Shown here one piece after another: positions 44,529-52,595 of a stretch of DNA of 64,000 nucleotides. Below the pieces are notes generated by a model. It did no database searches, was not told where the DNA came from, and worked only from the letters and a program-made list of their open reading frames with translations. Both the position numbers and the translations under genes were made by a program. Location: positions 248,001-312,000 of the forward strand of contig NZ_FNVQ01000002.1 of the NCBI RefSeq assembly GCF_900108065.1, given 5' to 3'. Position 1 is the stretch's first letter, and each line of letters opens with the position of its first letter. Origin of the DNA: Marinobacterium lutimaris (GTDB lineage: Bacteria > Pseudomonadota > Gammaproteobacteria > Pseudomonadales > Balneatricaceae).

Positions 44529-45107
44529 TTACTGCGTAACTCGACTGGCAGAAACCACGTAGCGTAACGGACCACCGGCGGTCAGCGCATCAAACGGATA
44601 ACAGGTCACCAGCAGCAGCCCCTGCGGCAGTGCCGTGGGATCCAGCCTGACTCGGGTCGAGTCAACCACTTCCACCCTATCGACCCGGTACTCCACACGG
44701 CCGTCGCTATCGCTGAGCTGGAAACGATCGCCCGGCAGGACAGCCTGCAGAAAACGAAAATGGGTATCGCGATGGCCGCTGATCACCCGCGCGGCGCCAC
44801 TCAGGTTTTTCGCCTGCATATTCTCGCCCGGTGCAAAGGCCAGCGAACTGCCCTCATCACCGGCCAGCACGATCTGATCGATATCGAAACGCCCAGCGCT
44901 TAGTCTCGCCACCGGGTAGTGATCCGCCCAGGGCCAGGGTGGATGGGCTTCGCCATCCGCCTGGGTCTGCAGCCAGGCACGCTGCAACAGCACCTGTGCA
45001 ATCTCGGCCTTAAACGGTATCCACAGCGCCTGGACGATCATCGCGGCTCCGCCCAGCAGCAGCGCCAGTATCATCAGGCGCTTTGCGGCGGTCCTCGACA
45101 GACTCAT
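44529..45107 (-). CDS. Class GN sortase
   Basis: Membrane-anchored cysteine transpeptidase of the Gram-negative (class GN) type, 192 residues. One N-terminal helix (about 11-31) is followed by a sortase domain whose catalytic residues are visible: His112 in VISGHRDTHF, Cys169 in LLLVTCYPF and Arg182 in GPLRYVV. The ATG at 45107 overlaps the stop of the target gene by four bases, so the pair is co-translated. Such sortases usually have a single substrate, the adjacent VIT/VWA protein. Its acceptor in the Gram-negative envelope is not known. Confidence 0.93.
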   Translation of the reverse strand: MSLSRTAAKRLMILALLLGGAAMIVQALWIPFKAEIAQVLLQRAWLQTQADGEAHPPWPWADHYPVARLSAGRFDIDQIVLAGDEGSSLAFAPGENMQAKNLSGAARVISGHRDTHFRFLQAVLPGDRFQLSDSDGRVEYRVDRVEVVDSTRVRLDPTALPQGLLLVTCYPFDALTAGGPLRYVVSASRVTQ

Positions 45108-47155
45108 GCGGATAGCTCTCTGTCGCTGCCGTTCACACGACGCTGCCACAACAGCAGCGCCAGAGCAGCGAACAGCATCAGGCTGCCGAGCAGCAGACTA
45201 AGCTCATAGCCGGTGGCTCCGCTGGCCAGCTGCAGGGTTTGTTTCACTTCAAGCCCCTGGGGCATCTTGCCCGGCAGTGCTTTCGTATCTAAAGATTCGG
45301 TATCAGGACGGACCGGGGTTTTATCCACCGCCACCAGGCTGGTGAAGGGGCTGACAAGATGGAAATCCAGCGCCAACCGGGTGACTTCATTGCGGATAGT
45401 GTCGGCGTCCACACCCCGCGCGGCGCCGCGCTGCCAACTGGCGATACTCCTGCGCGCCCAGTCGATACCGATACCCGCCTGCTGATCCACCGCGTCGATA
45501 GCCAGTGACTGTTTCCAGAGCGTATCGCCCATCTGCCCCTGGATCTGCACCGAGCTGTTCTCATCGCTCAGCTTCATCGCCACCACCAGCGGCTCGCCGG
45601 CGTAGAGGTCAGGCACCACCGCCGGGGCAAAACCGGACACACCTTCACCGCTGACCTGGATATTAGCCAGCACCGGTTTTGCCAGACGCTCAAACAGGGC
45701 GTTCATCTTTTCTGCCGCCTCATCGGGGCGACCGATATAGGTGAAGAAGCCCCGGCCCGCCAGCGCCGCCTCCTGCATAAAGTAGGTGTTGGGCGCACTG
45801 CCGATCCCCACGGTAAACAGCCGGCTGCCGGCCAGTTTGCGCTGGATATGGCTGAACAGTTCCTGCTCCTGGGCTACCGCTCCGTCGGTGATAAACACCA
45901 CCTGGCGCAGACGCTGGCTGTCGCTCGGCTGCAGCGCCAGATCCAGCGCCGGGAACATATTGGTACCGCCCTCTGCCTCAAGGCGGGAGACAAACCGCTC
46001 AGCGATCCTGAGGTTCTGGTCATCCGCTGGTCGTGACGAAGTGAACAGCGCCGCAGTATCGGTGTTGAATTCGATAATATTGAAGCTGTCCCCGGCTTCG
46101 AGCCCCGCCAGCCCGTTCAGCAGCGCCTCCCTGGCGGCACGGATCGACTGACCGCCCATGGAACCGGAGGTATCGATCACGAACACAACCTCCCGCGCCG
46201 GTTTCTCCCAGCCATCCAGCTGCGGCGGCGTAAACATCAGCAGACCAAAGCGACCCTTGTCGCTGGTTTCAGCAAAGAGTGCGGCGTTGGGTTGCTGTGA
46301 GGGCACAGGTTTCCAGGAGAGCAGGAAATCACGGTCGGCCTGGACCGAACTCTGGGCCAGCTCTATATCGACCTCGCCATTCTCACCCTGGCTCTTCAGG
46401 ATCTTGTGATAGTGACTCTTCACTTCAGCCAGCTCGAAGCCTGCACGCAGGCGCAGCCGCAGACTCACCGGACGGTCGATCTCCTCGTCTGCCAGAGGCA
46501 GGACCTGGTTGGGCCTTTCGCCCGGCAAAAGACTCCAACCGCTGTTCAACGAACCGGTCTGCTCAACAACATGGGTCGGCTCAGGCAGTGCACCGTTATA
46601 TCTGGGAGTAATCGCCATCGGGAAGCGGATGCTGAACTCGCCCTCTTTCCAGCCCAGCGTCTGCTGGTACTCGATGCTTACGCTGACGCTACCGCCAGGC
46701 GGAATATTCGCCACCGAGGTGGAAAACAGGTTCGGCCGGTCCTGTTCCACCAGCGCGGTGCGTTTACCTTCCGCCTTGGCTTGCTCATAAACCGCCTTGG
46801 CCTCCTCCTTCTCCTTGATCTCACCTTCGATCACGCGCTCGCCAATCAACAGCTTCATCCGATCGACTGCAGCGTCTTCAGGCAAAGGAAACAGGTAAAG
46901 CGCCTCCACCCAGGTGTCGCCCGGGTTCTTGAACTCCTGGGTCACCACCGTCCGAGCAATCGGGCCTGTCACATCAATACTGACATCGGTGTTCAGCAGA
47001 GGCAGCGCCTCGGCCTCACCCCGATCATTGCGCATCATCAGCGAGCCCTGGGTGATATCATCTGCGCTGAGTGACGTTGCATGAGCCGCCAGGGCAGTCC
47101 AGAGACAGCCGAGCAGCAACAGCCCGAAGCGGACAAAGTGTGTTAGCGTTTGCAT
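45104..47155 (-). CDS. VIT/VWA-domain sortase target protein
   Basis: A 683-residue exported protein of the marine proteobacterial sortase-target family. It has a signal peptide (about 1-26), a VIT domain (about 30-170) and a von Willebrand A domain (about 322-500) with an intact MIDAS motif DTSGSMGG (Asp328, Ser330, Ser332). At the C-terminus a membrane helix (about 652-670) and the basic QRR form a sorting signal. The expected LPXTG pentapeptide is not present; LASGATGYE (about 643-651) stands in its place. The start follows GAGGAGAAG. A cre-tag-like repeat and a TTGACG hexamer lie upstream. Probably involved in envelope adhesion or integrity, by domain content only. Confidence 0.93.
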   Translation of the reverse strand: MQTLTHFVRFGLLLLGCLWTALAAHATSLSADDITQGSLMMRNDRGEAEALPLLNTDVSIDVTGPIARTVVTQEFKNPGDTWVEALYLFPLPEDAAVDRMKLLIGERVIEGEIKEKEEAKAVYEQAKAEGKRTALVEQDRPNLFSTSVANIPPGGSVSVSIEYQQTLGWKEGEFSIRFPMAITPRYNGALPEPTHVVEQTGSLNSGWSLLPGERPNQVLPLADEEIDRPVSLRLRLRAGFELAEVKSHYHKILKSQGENGEVDIELAQSSVQADRDFLLSWKPVPSQQPNAALFAETSDKGRFGLLMFTPPQLDGWEKPAREVVFVIDTSGSMGGQSIRAAREALLNGLAGLEAGDSFNIIEFNTDTAALFTSSRPADDQNLRIAERFVSRLEAEGGTNMFPALDLALQPSDSQRLRQVVFITDGAVAQEQELFSHIQRKLAGSRLFTVGIGSAPNTYFMQEAALAGRGFFTYIGRPDEAAEKMNALFERLAKPVLANIQVSGEGVSGFAPAVVPDLYAGEPLVVAMKLSDENSSVQIQGQMGDTLWKQSLAIDAVDQQAGIGIDWARRSIASWQRGAARGVDADTIRNEVTRLALDFHLVSPFTSLVAVDKTPVRPDTESLDTKALPGKMPQGLEVKQTLQLASGATGYELSLLLGSLMLFAALALLLWQRRVNGSDRELSA

Positions 47156-47196
47156 CCTTAACTTCTCCTCACTGGATTGATGGCCTCAGGATCTAC

Positions 47197-47230
47197 CGTC
47201 AACCCGAAGAGAGTTTGAAGTGAGTGTGAA
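47197..47230 (-). promoter_or_regulatory. Cre-tag-like direct repeat and -35-like hexamer before the sortase target gene
   Basis: Read on the minus strand, TTCAC-ACTCAC-TTCAA (47230-47215) matches the CreB/BlrA tag TTCAC-N6-TTCAC in nine of ten positions. Twelve bases further on is TTGACG (47202-47197), a good -35 hexamer 42 bp before the ATG at 47155; the -10 is not obvious. The tag overlaps the possible GTG start of the response regulator at 47220, favouring the later ATG. Confidence 0.62.
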
Positions 47231-47282
47231 GTCCGCCGCTTTTTCAGCGGAAAATTGTTCACCAGGGAAGAGTTCGTCAGAG

Positions 47283-47981
47283 ATGTCTATGGAAGTGCTG
47301 ATTGTCGAGGATGAACCCGCCATCGCCGAGACGGTGGTCTACGCGCTGGAATCGGAAGGGATCAGTTGTGAGTGGGTTTCCACCGGCAACGCCTGCCTGA
47401 CAAAAATCGCCGAACAGCCGGTGCAGCTTCTGCTGCTCGATATCGGCCTGCCGGACAGAAGCGGCTTTGATCTCTGCCGTGAGATCAGTGCCTCCCACCC
47501 GCTGCTGCCGATTATTTTTCTGACCTCTCGCCACAGCGAAATCGACCAGGTACTGGGCCTGGAGCTCGGCGCTGACGACTACATCACCAAGCCATTCAGC
47601 CCGAGAGTGTTAAGCGCCAGGGTACGCAGCAAGCTAAGACGACTTCAGCCGGCTTTCCAACCCACTATCCAACCCACTACCGCGTCCTCCATCCAAAGCG
47701 GCTTTCACGATGATGGCGACGCTCTGCGGATCAGCCTGGACGGTCAACTACTGGATCTGAGCCGTTACGAATACCGCCTGCTGAGCCTGTTGTTAGATCA
47801 CCCCGGCCGCATCTACTCCCGCGACCAGCTAATGGAGCTGGTCTGGGAGGACCCGGGCAGCAGTTTCGATCGCACCGTGGATACCCATATCAAGACGCTG
47901 CGGCAGAAGATTCGTGAGGTCCAGCCTGAACTCGATCCGATCAAAACCCATCGCGGTCTGGGCTACAGCTATGAAGGCTAG
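47283..47981 (+). CDS. creB: CreB-like response regulator
   Basis: OmpR-family response regulator, 232 residues from the ATG at 47283. The receiver domain opens with VLIVEDEPAIAETV (acidic pair), carries the phosphorylatable Asp in LLLLDIGLPDRSG, and ends with the switch Lys in DDYITKPFSP. A short Pro/Thr-rich linker follows, then a winged helix (about 140-230, YEYRLLSLLLDHPGRIYSRDQLMELVW). A GTG at 47220 could add 21 residues, but that region carries the cre-tag-like site. With the downstream CreC-like kinase it forms a two-component pair. Confidence 0.87.
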   Translation: MSMEVLIVEDEPAIAETVVYALESEGISCEWVSTGNACLTKIAEQPVQLLLLDIGLPDRSGFDLCREISASHPLLPIIFLTSRHSEIDQVLGLELGADDYITKPFSPRVLSARVRSKLRRLQPAFQPTIQPTTASSIQSGFHDDGDALRISLDGQLLDLSRYEYRLLSLLLDHPGRIYSRDQLMELVWEDPGSSFDRTVDTHIKTLRQKIREVQPELDPIKTHRGLGYSYEG

Positions 47982-48026
47982 TTACCGCTATGAAGCGATT
48001 CGGCAAGGGAAGCAGGAAGACTGACC

Positions 48027-49469
48027 ATGAAGATCCGCACACGTCTGCTGCTCGCTTTTACCCTGTTCGTATTTCTCGGTGTTTTCGGCTTAGTGTACTG
48101 GATCGCCGATGAGATCCGCCCCCAGTTTCTCAAAGCCCAGGAGGAGACACTGGTCGATAGCGCCGAACTGATGGCTGCACTGGTCAGCGAGCAGGCGGTT
48201 CATGTCGAAGACGAAATCGTCCAGATCGATCCCACACCTTTGGCGGAACTGTTCGGCAACCTGCGCCAGCGCACACTGAACGCCCGGATCTACAACCTGG
48301 ATAAGAACAACGTGGACCTGCGTATCTACCTGACCAACAGAGACGGCCGGGTGATTTTTGATTCGGACAACAGCCGCGATCTCGGCGCAGACTACTCTCG
48401 CTGGCGGGATGTGAACCTGACCCTGCAGGGTCGCTACGGTGCCCGCGCTACCGGCGGCGACCCGCTCTATCCGGAGGGCTCCACCCTCTACATTGCGCGC
48501 CCGGTGCTCTATGAGGGTGATGTAATCGGCGTACTTTCGCTGGGCAAACCCACCACCAACGCCAGCCGCTTTGTGATCGACCTGCGCAACAACCTGATAC
48601 TCAGCGCCTTCGTTATAGCGCTGGCCGTGACGCTGGTGGGCGTGTTGCTGAATCTCTGGTTTACCCGGCCATTGCAGAAGCTGCAGCAGTACGCGGCAGC
48701 CATCAGCCGCGGCGAGCGCCGAGAACCGCCGAGGCTGGGCAATAACGAGGTCGGTGATGTGGGTAGCGCGCTGGAATCGATGCGCGTGGCGCTGGACGGC
48801 AAGTCCTACGTGGCCGACTACGTACAGAGCCTGACTCACGAGATCAAATCCCCTCTGGCCGGCATACGCGGTGCCGCCGAGTTATTGCAGGAACCTATGC
48901 CGGAGGCGCAGCGTGAGCGCTTCCTTAACAATATCGTTGGCCAGACCGAGCGTATCCAGCAGTTGATCGAGCGGCTGCTGGAGCTGGCCGCACTGGAGAA
49001 CCGCCCCTCCCTTGAAGCACCTGAAAAGGTCTCCCTGGCAGCCATTATCGAGCAGGCGCTCAGCGCCGAACAGGATCAGGCCAGGGCACGCGGCGTCGGC
49101 CTGCGAGTAGAGTCCAGTGACTCAGGCTCTGTTCAGGGCGATCCCTTCCTGATCCGCCAGGCGCTGAGCAACCTGATCAAGAATGCGATCGAGTATTCAC
49201 CGACGGGGGCTGAAGTGGTGATCGGGCTGGAAGCTCAGGAGGATTGCTGTGCTCTGAGGGTTAGCGACTCAGGCCCCGGCATTCCCGACTACGCCCGTGA
49301 GCGGGTGCTGGAGCGCTTCTATTCCCTGCCAAAACCGAACGGCGATAAGGGAACGGGGCTGGGGCTGAGTTTCGTCAAGGAGATCATGGCGCTGCACGAT
49401 GGGGAGATAGAGATCGAATCCGACGAGAGCGGCACAAGGGTATGCCTGATCTTCAGCGCTAATGGATAA
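48027..49469 (+). CDS. creC: CreC-like sensor histidine kinase
   Basis: Membrane sensor kinase, 480 residues. The order is an N-terminal helix (about 7-29), a periplasmic sensor domain (about 30-185), a second helix (about 186-208), HAMP, the H-box with LTHEIKSPLAGIRGAAELL, and an ATPase domain with DSGPGIPDYARERVLERFYSLP and GTGLGLSF. The periplasmic block GADYSRWRDVNLTLQGRYGARAT and the kinase core are recognisably those of CreC, which also has about 474 residues. CreC systems in other gammaproteobacteria report cell-wall or metabolic stress. No creD gene is adjacent; the divergent neighbours are the sortase and its target instead. Confidence 0.88.
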   Translation: MKIRTRLLLAFTLFVFLGVFGLVYWIADEIRPQFLKAQEETLVDSAELMAALVSEQAVHVEDEIVQIDPTPLAELFGNLRQRTLNARIYNLDKNNVDLRIYLTNRDGRVIFDSDNSRDLGADYSRWRDVNLTLQGRYGARATGGDPLYPEGSTLYIARPVLYEGDVIGVLSLGKPTTNASRFVIDLRNNLILSAFVIALAVTLVGVLLNLWFTRPLQKLQQYAAAISRGERREPPRLGNNEVGDVGSALESMRVALDGKSYVADYVQSLTHEIKSPLAGIRGAAELLQEPMPEAQRERFLNNIVGQTERIQQLIERLLELAALENRPSLEAPEKVSLAAIIEQALSAEQDQARARGVGLRVESSDSGSVQGDPFLIRQALSNLIKNAIEYSPTGAEVVIGLEAQEDCCALRVSDSGPGIPDYARERVLERFYSLPKPNGDKGTGLGLSFVKEIMALHDGEIEIESDESGTRVCLIFSANG

Positions 49470-49496
49470 CGCCTGAGCGTTTTTTATGGAAGGCGA

Positions 49497-50432
49497 TCAG
49501 GCGTCCAGTTCTGCGCCGCGCGCCGAAACCGCCACGGGAATCTGCTCATAGGCTAAGCCATCGGGTACATCCTGCCCCAGTACCACCACGCAGTCACCAA
49601 GGCCCGAGCCTGAGATTTTGGCGGCCCGGTTGCCAGGTTCGGCACGCAGCCGATAGATCAGCTCGGACAACTGGGCATCATTCACACCCAGCGCATCCAT
49701 CAGCCCCTGGTAGTAGTTCATCAACTCGCCCAGGGCGTCCCAGTCGCTGGCGTTGATCGCCACTTCCGCCTCTGCACAGCAATCTGCCATCAGTTTATCC
49801 AGGCCGGCGTAGAGCCCGGGAAAACGCTGACTGCGCTGTTCCACCAGCTCAAGCACGGCGGGGGTTTTCATCTTGTAGCCCACGTACCAGAGACTGATCG
49901 GCGGCAGGCCGTTAAGCGGCACCAGTTCACGGGGACTGACACGGTAGGCGATCAAACCGCCATAGAGGCTGGCCGCCAGATCCGTACCCGAGCCGCGGCC
50001 GTTCTGAACTGCGTGAATCACCCTGAGTGCCGCATCGAACTGCTGCTCGCGACTCAGCTCAGTGCCGGCAAAGCGATCCAGCGCCACGGTCAGCGCGGCG
50101 ACTACGGCTGCTGAGGAGCCAAGCCCCACCGTATGGGAAAACTCGGATTCGATATTAAGGTTGAAACCGCAAGGCAGGCGATCTGCCCACTGGCGCACGG
50201 CGGTGACGACAAAGGAGAGATCATCGGATGTTGTCAGCTGATCGAGACAGGCGCTGTACTCGCCCAAAGCACTGTGGATAAGTACCTGTCGATCTTGTCG
50301 CGGTATCAGCTCAACATGGATATAGCTGTTCACAGCGCAGGCGATGGCGCGCGCGCCACGCAGCACCGCGTGTTCACCCATCAGCATGATGCTGCCGGGA
50401 GCACTAACCCTGATCGTCGAGTAACCGGACAC
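49497..50432 (-). CDS. GHMP kinase of the mevalonate pathway (mevalonate or phosphomevalonate kinase)
   Basis: A 311-residue ATP-dependent kinase. GHMP motifs: VSAPGSIMLMGEHAVLRG at the N-terminus, the phosphate loop SHTVGLGSSAAVVAALT (about 98-114), and C-terminal KISGSGLGDCVVVLG. Position as the last gene of mvaA-idi-mvaS-kinase-kinase shows it supplies one of the two phosphorylations. The start is GTG at 50432, overlapping the other kinase by 29 bp. Its GEHAV motif is mevalonate-kinase-like, as is that of its neighbour, so which is MK and which PMK is not settled by eye. Confidence 0.85.
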   Translation of the reverse strand: MSGYSTIRVSAPGSIMLMGEHAVLRGARAIACAVNSYIHVELIPRQDRQVLIHSALGEYSACLDQLTTSDDLSFVVTAVRQWADRLPCGFNLNIESEFSHTVGLGSSAAVVAALTVALDRFAGTELSREQQFDAALRVIHAVQNGRGSGTDLAASLYGGLIAYRVSPRELVPLNGLPPISLWYVGYKMKTPAVLELVEQRSQRFPGLYAGLDKLMADCCAEAEVAINASDWDALGELMNYYQGLMDALGVNDAQLSELIYRLRAEPGNRAAKISGSGLGDCVVVLGQDVPDGLAYEQIPVAVSARGAELDA

Positions 50433-51414
50433 CCTGAGAATCCTCTTTCAGTTCGCCCCAGTGCCAGTCATAGGGCATGTTCAGCTGCGCCGGTGTCCCC
50501 TCAGGCAACCAGACCAGCATCAGGCCACCGCTATCGCCGCTGACGGAACCTGCACCGGCGATTTTGGCCGCACCTCCATGCTGCTCGACCTGCTCGGCAA
50601 AACGCTGCAAGGGAGCGGGCACCACGCCCAGGCGCGACAGCAGATGATGGTTAGCACGAACCAGTTCGCACAGCGGCTGGCCTTCACTGAGGGCGGTTTC
50701 GAAGCGGGTGGTCAGCTCGCTGAACTCGCTCCAGATCGATGAGTGCTCAAAGCCACGTCGCACCTGTTCCACACAGGCTCCGGTGCTGGCCGCCGGCGTA
50801 CCGGTAAACACCCAGAACCAGCCCTCGCCCAGGCCTGTCTCGGACAGGGTCTGGCGGCTGTATTCGCCGTCGCGCAGACGCACCAGGCCGCCCAGGCAAA
50901 CGGTGGCCGCATCGATCAGGCTGCCACGGCCGTGCTGCAAACGCTCGCAGTGATGCACCTGGCGCACCAGCTCATCATCGCTGTCGATATGGCCGAACAG
51001 CTTCAGCAGTGCGGCGATAAGCGCAGCCGAAGAGCCCATGCCGGCACCAATAGGAATATCGGAATCGATCTTGACGCTGCCGCGGGGAATCGCATCCAGC
51101 CCGGACACCAGGCGCGCCATGTCCACGGCGTAAAACGCCAGCTCAGCGGGCTTTTTCAGGATATCGGTGATGGAGAGTTCGCCGCGCAGGTAGCGCTCGA
51201 AGTGAGAGTCCAGACGCCGCCGCAGCGCGGCAAACTTGTCCAGACCCAGCACATGGGTGCGCTCCTGAGCGTGCCAGCTCAGGCGCGGCAGGCGATCCGG
51301 CTCGTAGAACACGCGCATATGGCGGTCAACCGCCAGCGCCAGCGCCGGCGCGCCGTAAACCACGGCATGTTCACCGCTAAGGATCACCTTGCCAGGCGCA
51401 CAGGCGATCCGCAT
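50404..51414 (-). CDS. GHMP kinase of the mevalonate pathway (probable mevalonate kinase)
   Basis: A 336-residue kinase. CAPGKVILSGEHAVVYGAPALALAV at the N-terminus is the textbook mevalonate kinase signature. The phosphate loop DIPIGAGMGSSAALIAALL and C-terminal KIAGAGSVSGDSGGLMLVW follow. The last has an insertion compared with the usual GAGGGG, which could mark a phosphomevalonate kinase instead. Its ATG overlaps the mvaS stop by one base (TGATG). Fourth gene of the mevalonate operon. Confidence 0.85.
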   Translation of the reverse strand: MRIACAPGKVILSGEHAVVYGAPALALAVDRHMRVFYEPDRLPRLSWHAQERTHVLGLDKFAALRRRLDSHFERYLRGELSITDILKKPAELAFYAVDMARLVSGLDAIPRGSVKIDSDIPIGAGMGSSAALIAALLKLFGHIDSDDELVRQVHHCERLQHGRGSLIDAATVCLGGLVRLRDGEYSRQTLSETGLGEGWFWVFTGTPAASTGACVEQVRRGFEHSSIWSEFSELTTRFETALSEGQPLCELVRANHHLLSRLGVVPAPLQRFAEQVEQHGGAAKIAGAGSVSGDSGGLMLVWLPEGTPAQLNMPYDWHWGELKEDSQGVRLLDDQG

Positions 51415-52580
51415 CAGCAGGTCACATATTCGCGCTTGTGATGCGTGATAGCCGCGAGACGGAAGCGGCCAGGAGTCACGTGCGGCAGCTCGTGTTCACC
51501 GCCATCCGTAGGATTCGGGTAACGGTACAGGTTCAGGTACTCGTCGTAGCTCAGCGACTGGCGGTTATCCAGCATCTCGCGGTGTTTCGCGGTATGCAGG
51601 TGCTGCTCGTAGCCGGGCACAACACGGCCGCTGTAGAACTCCGCCACACTGCCGGAACCGTAGCTGAAGAAGCCGATGCGCTGATCCGCCAGGTTATCCT
51701 GGCAGGTTTCCAGCAGCGAGCAGAGACCGATATACATCGACGCGGTGTAGCTGTTGCCGATGATGCGGTTATAGCTCAGCGTCGGTTCGATCTGCTCTTC
51801 AACCTGCTCCGGCGTCATCACCACCTTGTTCATCTTCACCAGGTGCTGATGTGCCTTCTGCGCCATGCGGCTGAACGGCAGGTGGTAGCAGAAACGGCTA
51901 AGGTCGCCGAAGCTCAACGGGCTGACTTCACTGAAGTTCTCCCAGGCTTTCTTCAACGACTTGAGATAGATCTTGGTGGAGTATTTGCCATCGACCAGCG
52001 CCGTAGTGCGGTAGTTCGGGCGCCAGAAGTCCATCACATCTTCGGTGTAGTTACCGACTTCCGGGTCGATGCTGACCAGGCGCGGATTGGCGCTGATCAT
52101 CATTGCCACGGCGCCACAGCCCTGGGTTGCTTCACCCGGGGTGTTGAGATCGTAGCGTGCCACGTCGGAGGCGATCACCAGCACCTTGCGCTGCGGCTGA
52201 CGCGCCACCAGGGCGCAGGCCATCTGCAATGCAGCGGTGGCGCTATAGCAGGCCTGCTTGAGCTCAACCACGCGGCAGTTGGCACCCAGCCCCAGCAAAC
52301 GGTGCACGTATACACCCGCCGCCTTGGACTGATCGATACCGGTTTCGGTGGCGAACAGCAGCGTACCCACGGCATCACTGCCGGCATTCTCGATCAACGG
52401 CAGGGCTGCGTTGGCTGCCATGGTGACGATATCTTCATCGGGGGCGGCCATGCCCATCTTTTCCTGCCCTATCCCGACATAGTACTTATCGGGATCGGTC
52501 TCCTGGATTTCCGCCAACGTCCTCAAATCGAAGTAATAGCTGGACGTATAAAAACTGATTTCGTCTATACCCACGGACAT
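51414..52580 (-). CDS. mvaS: Hydroxymethylglutaryl-CoA synthase
   Basis: Condenses acetoacetyl-CoA with acetyl-CoA to HMG-CoA, the entry to the mevalonate pathway. It has 388 residues, of the bacterial MvaS type. The nucleophile Cys111 lies in ELKQACYSATAALQMA, the same number as in the Staphylococcus enzyme. VGIDEISFY at the N-terminus, the ATETGIDQSKAA block and the CYHLPFSRMAQKAH block (catalytic His) are intact. It lies 15 bp after the isomerase gene. No acetoacetyl-CoA thiolase is encoded nearby. Confidence 0.96.
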   Translation of the reverse strand: MSVGIDEISFYTSSYYFDLRTLAEIQETDPDKYYVGIGQEKMGMAAPDEDIVTMAANAALPLIENAGSDAVGTLLFATETGIDQSKAAGVYVHRLLGLGANCRVVELKQACYSATAALQMACALVARQPQRKVLVIASDVARYDLNTPGEATQGCGAVAMMISANPRLVSIDPEVGNYTEDVMDFWRPNYRTTALVDGKYSTKIYLKSLKKAWENFSEVSPLSFGDLSRFCYHLPFSRMAQKAHQHLVKMNKVVMTPEQVEEQIEPTLSYNRIIGNSYTASMYIGLCSLLETCQDNLADQRIGFFSYGSGSVAEFYSGRVVPGYEQHLHTAKHREMLDNRQSLSYDEYLNLYRYPNPTDGGEHELPHVTPGRFRLAAITHHKREYVTC

Positions 52581-52595
52581 CTTAGGCTTGGATCC

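Noticed and set aside
47220-47282. 21-codon N-terminal extension of the response regulator from a GTG
   Set aside because: The extension has no receiver-like content and covers the cre-tag-like site; the ATG at 47283 begins just before the receiver strand.
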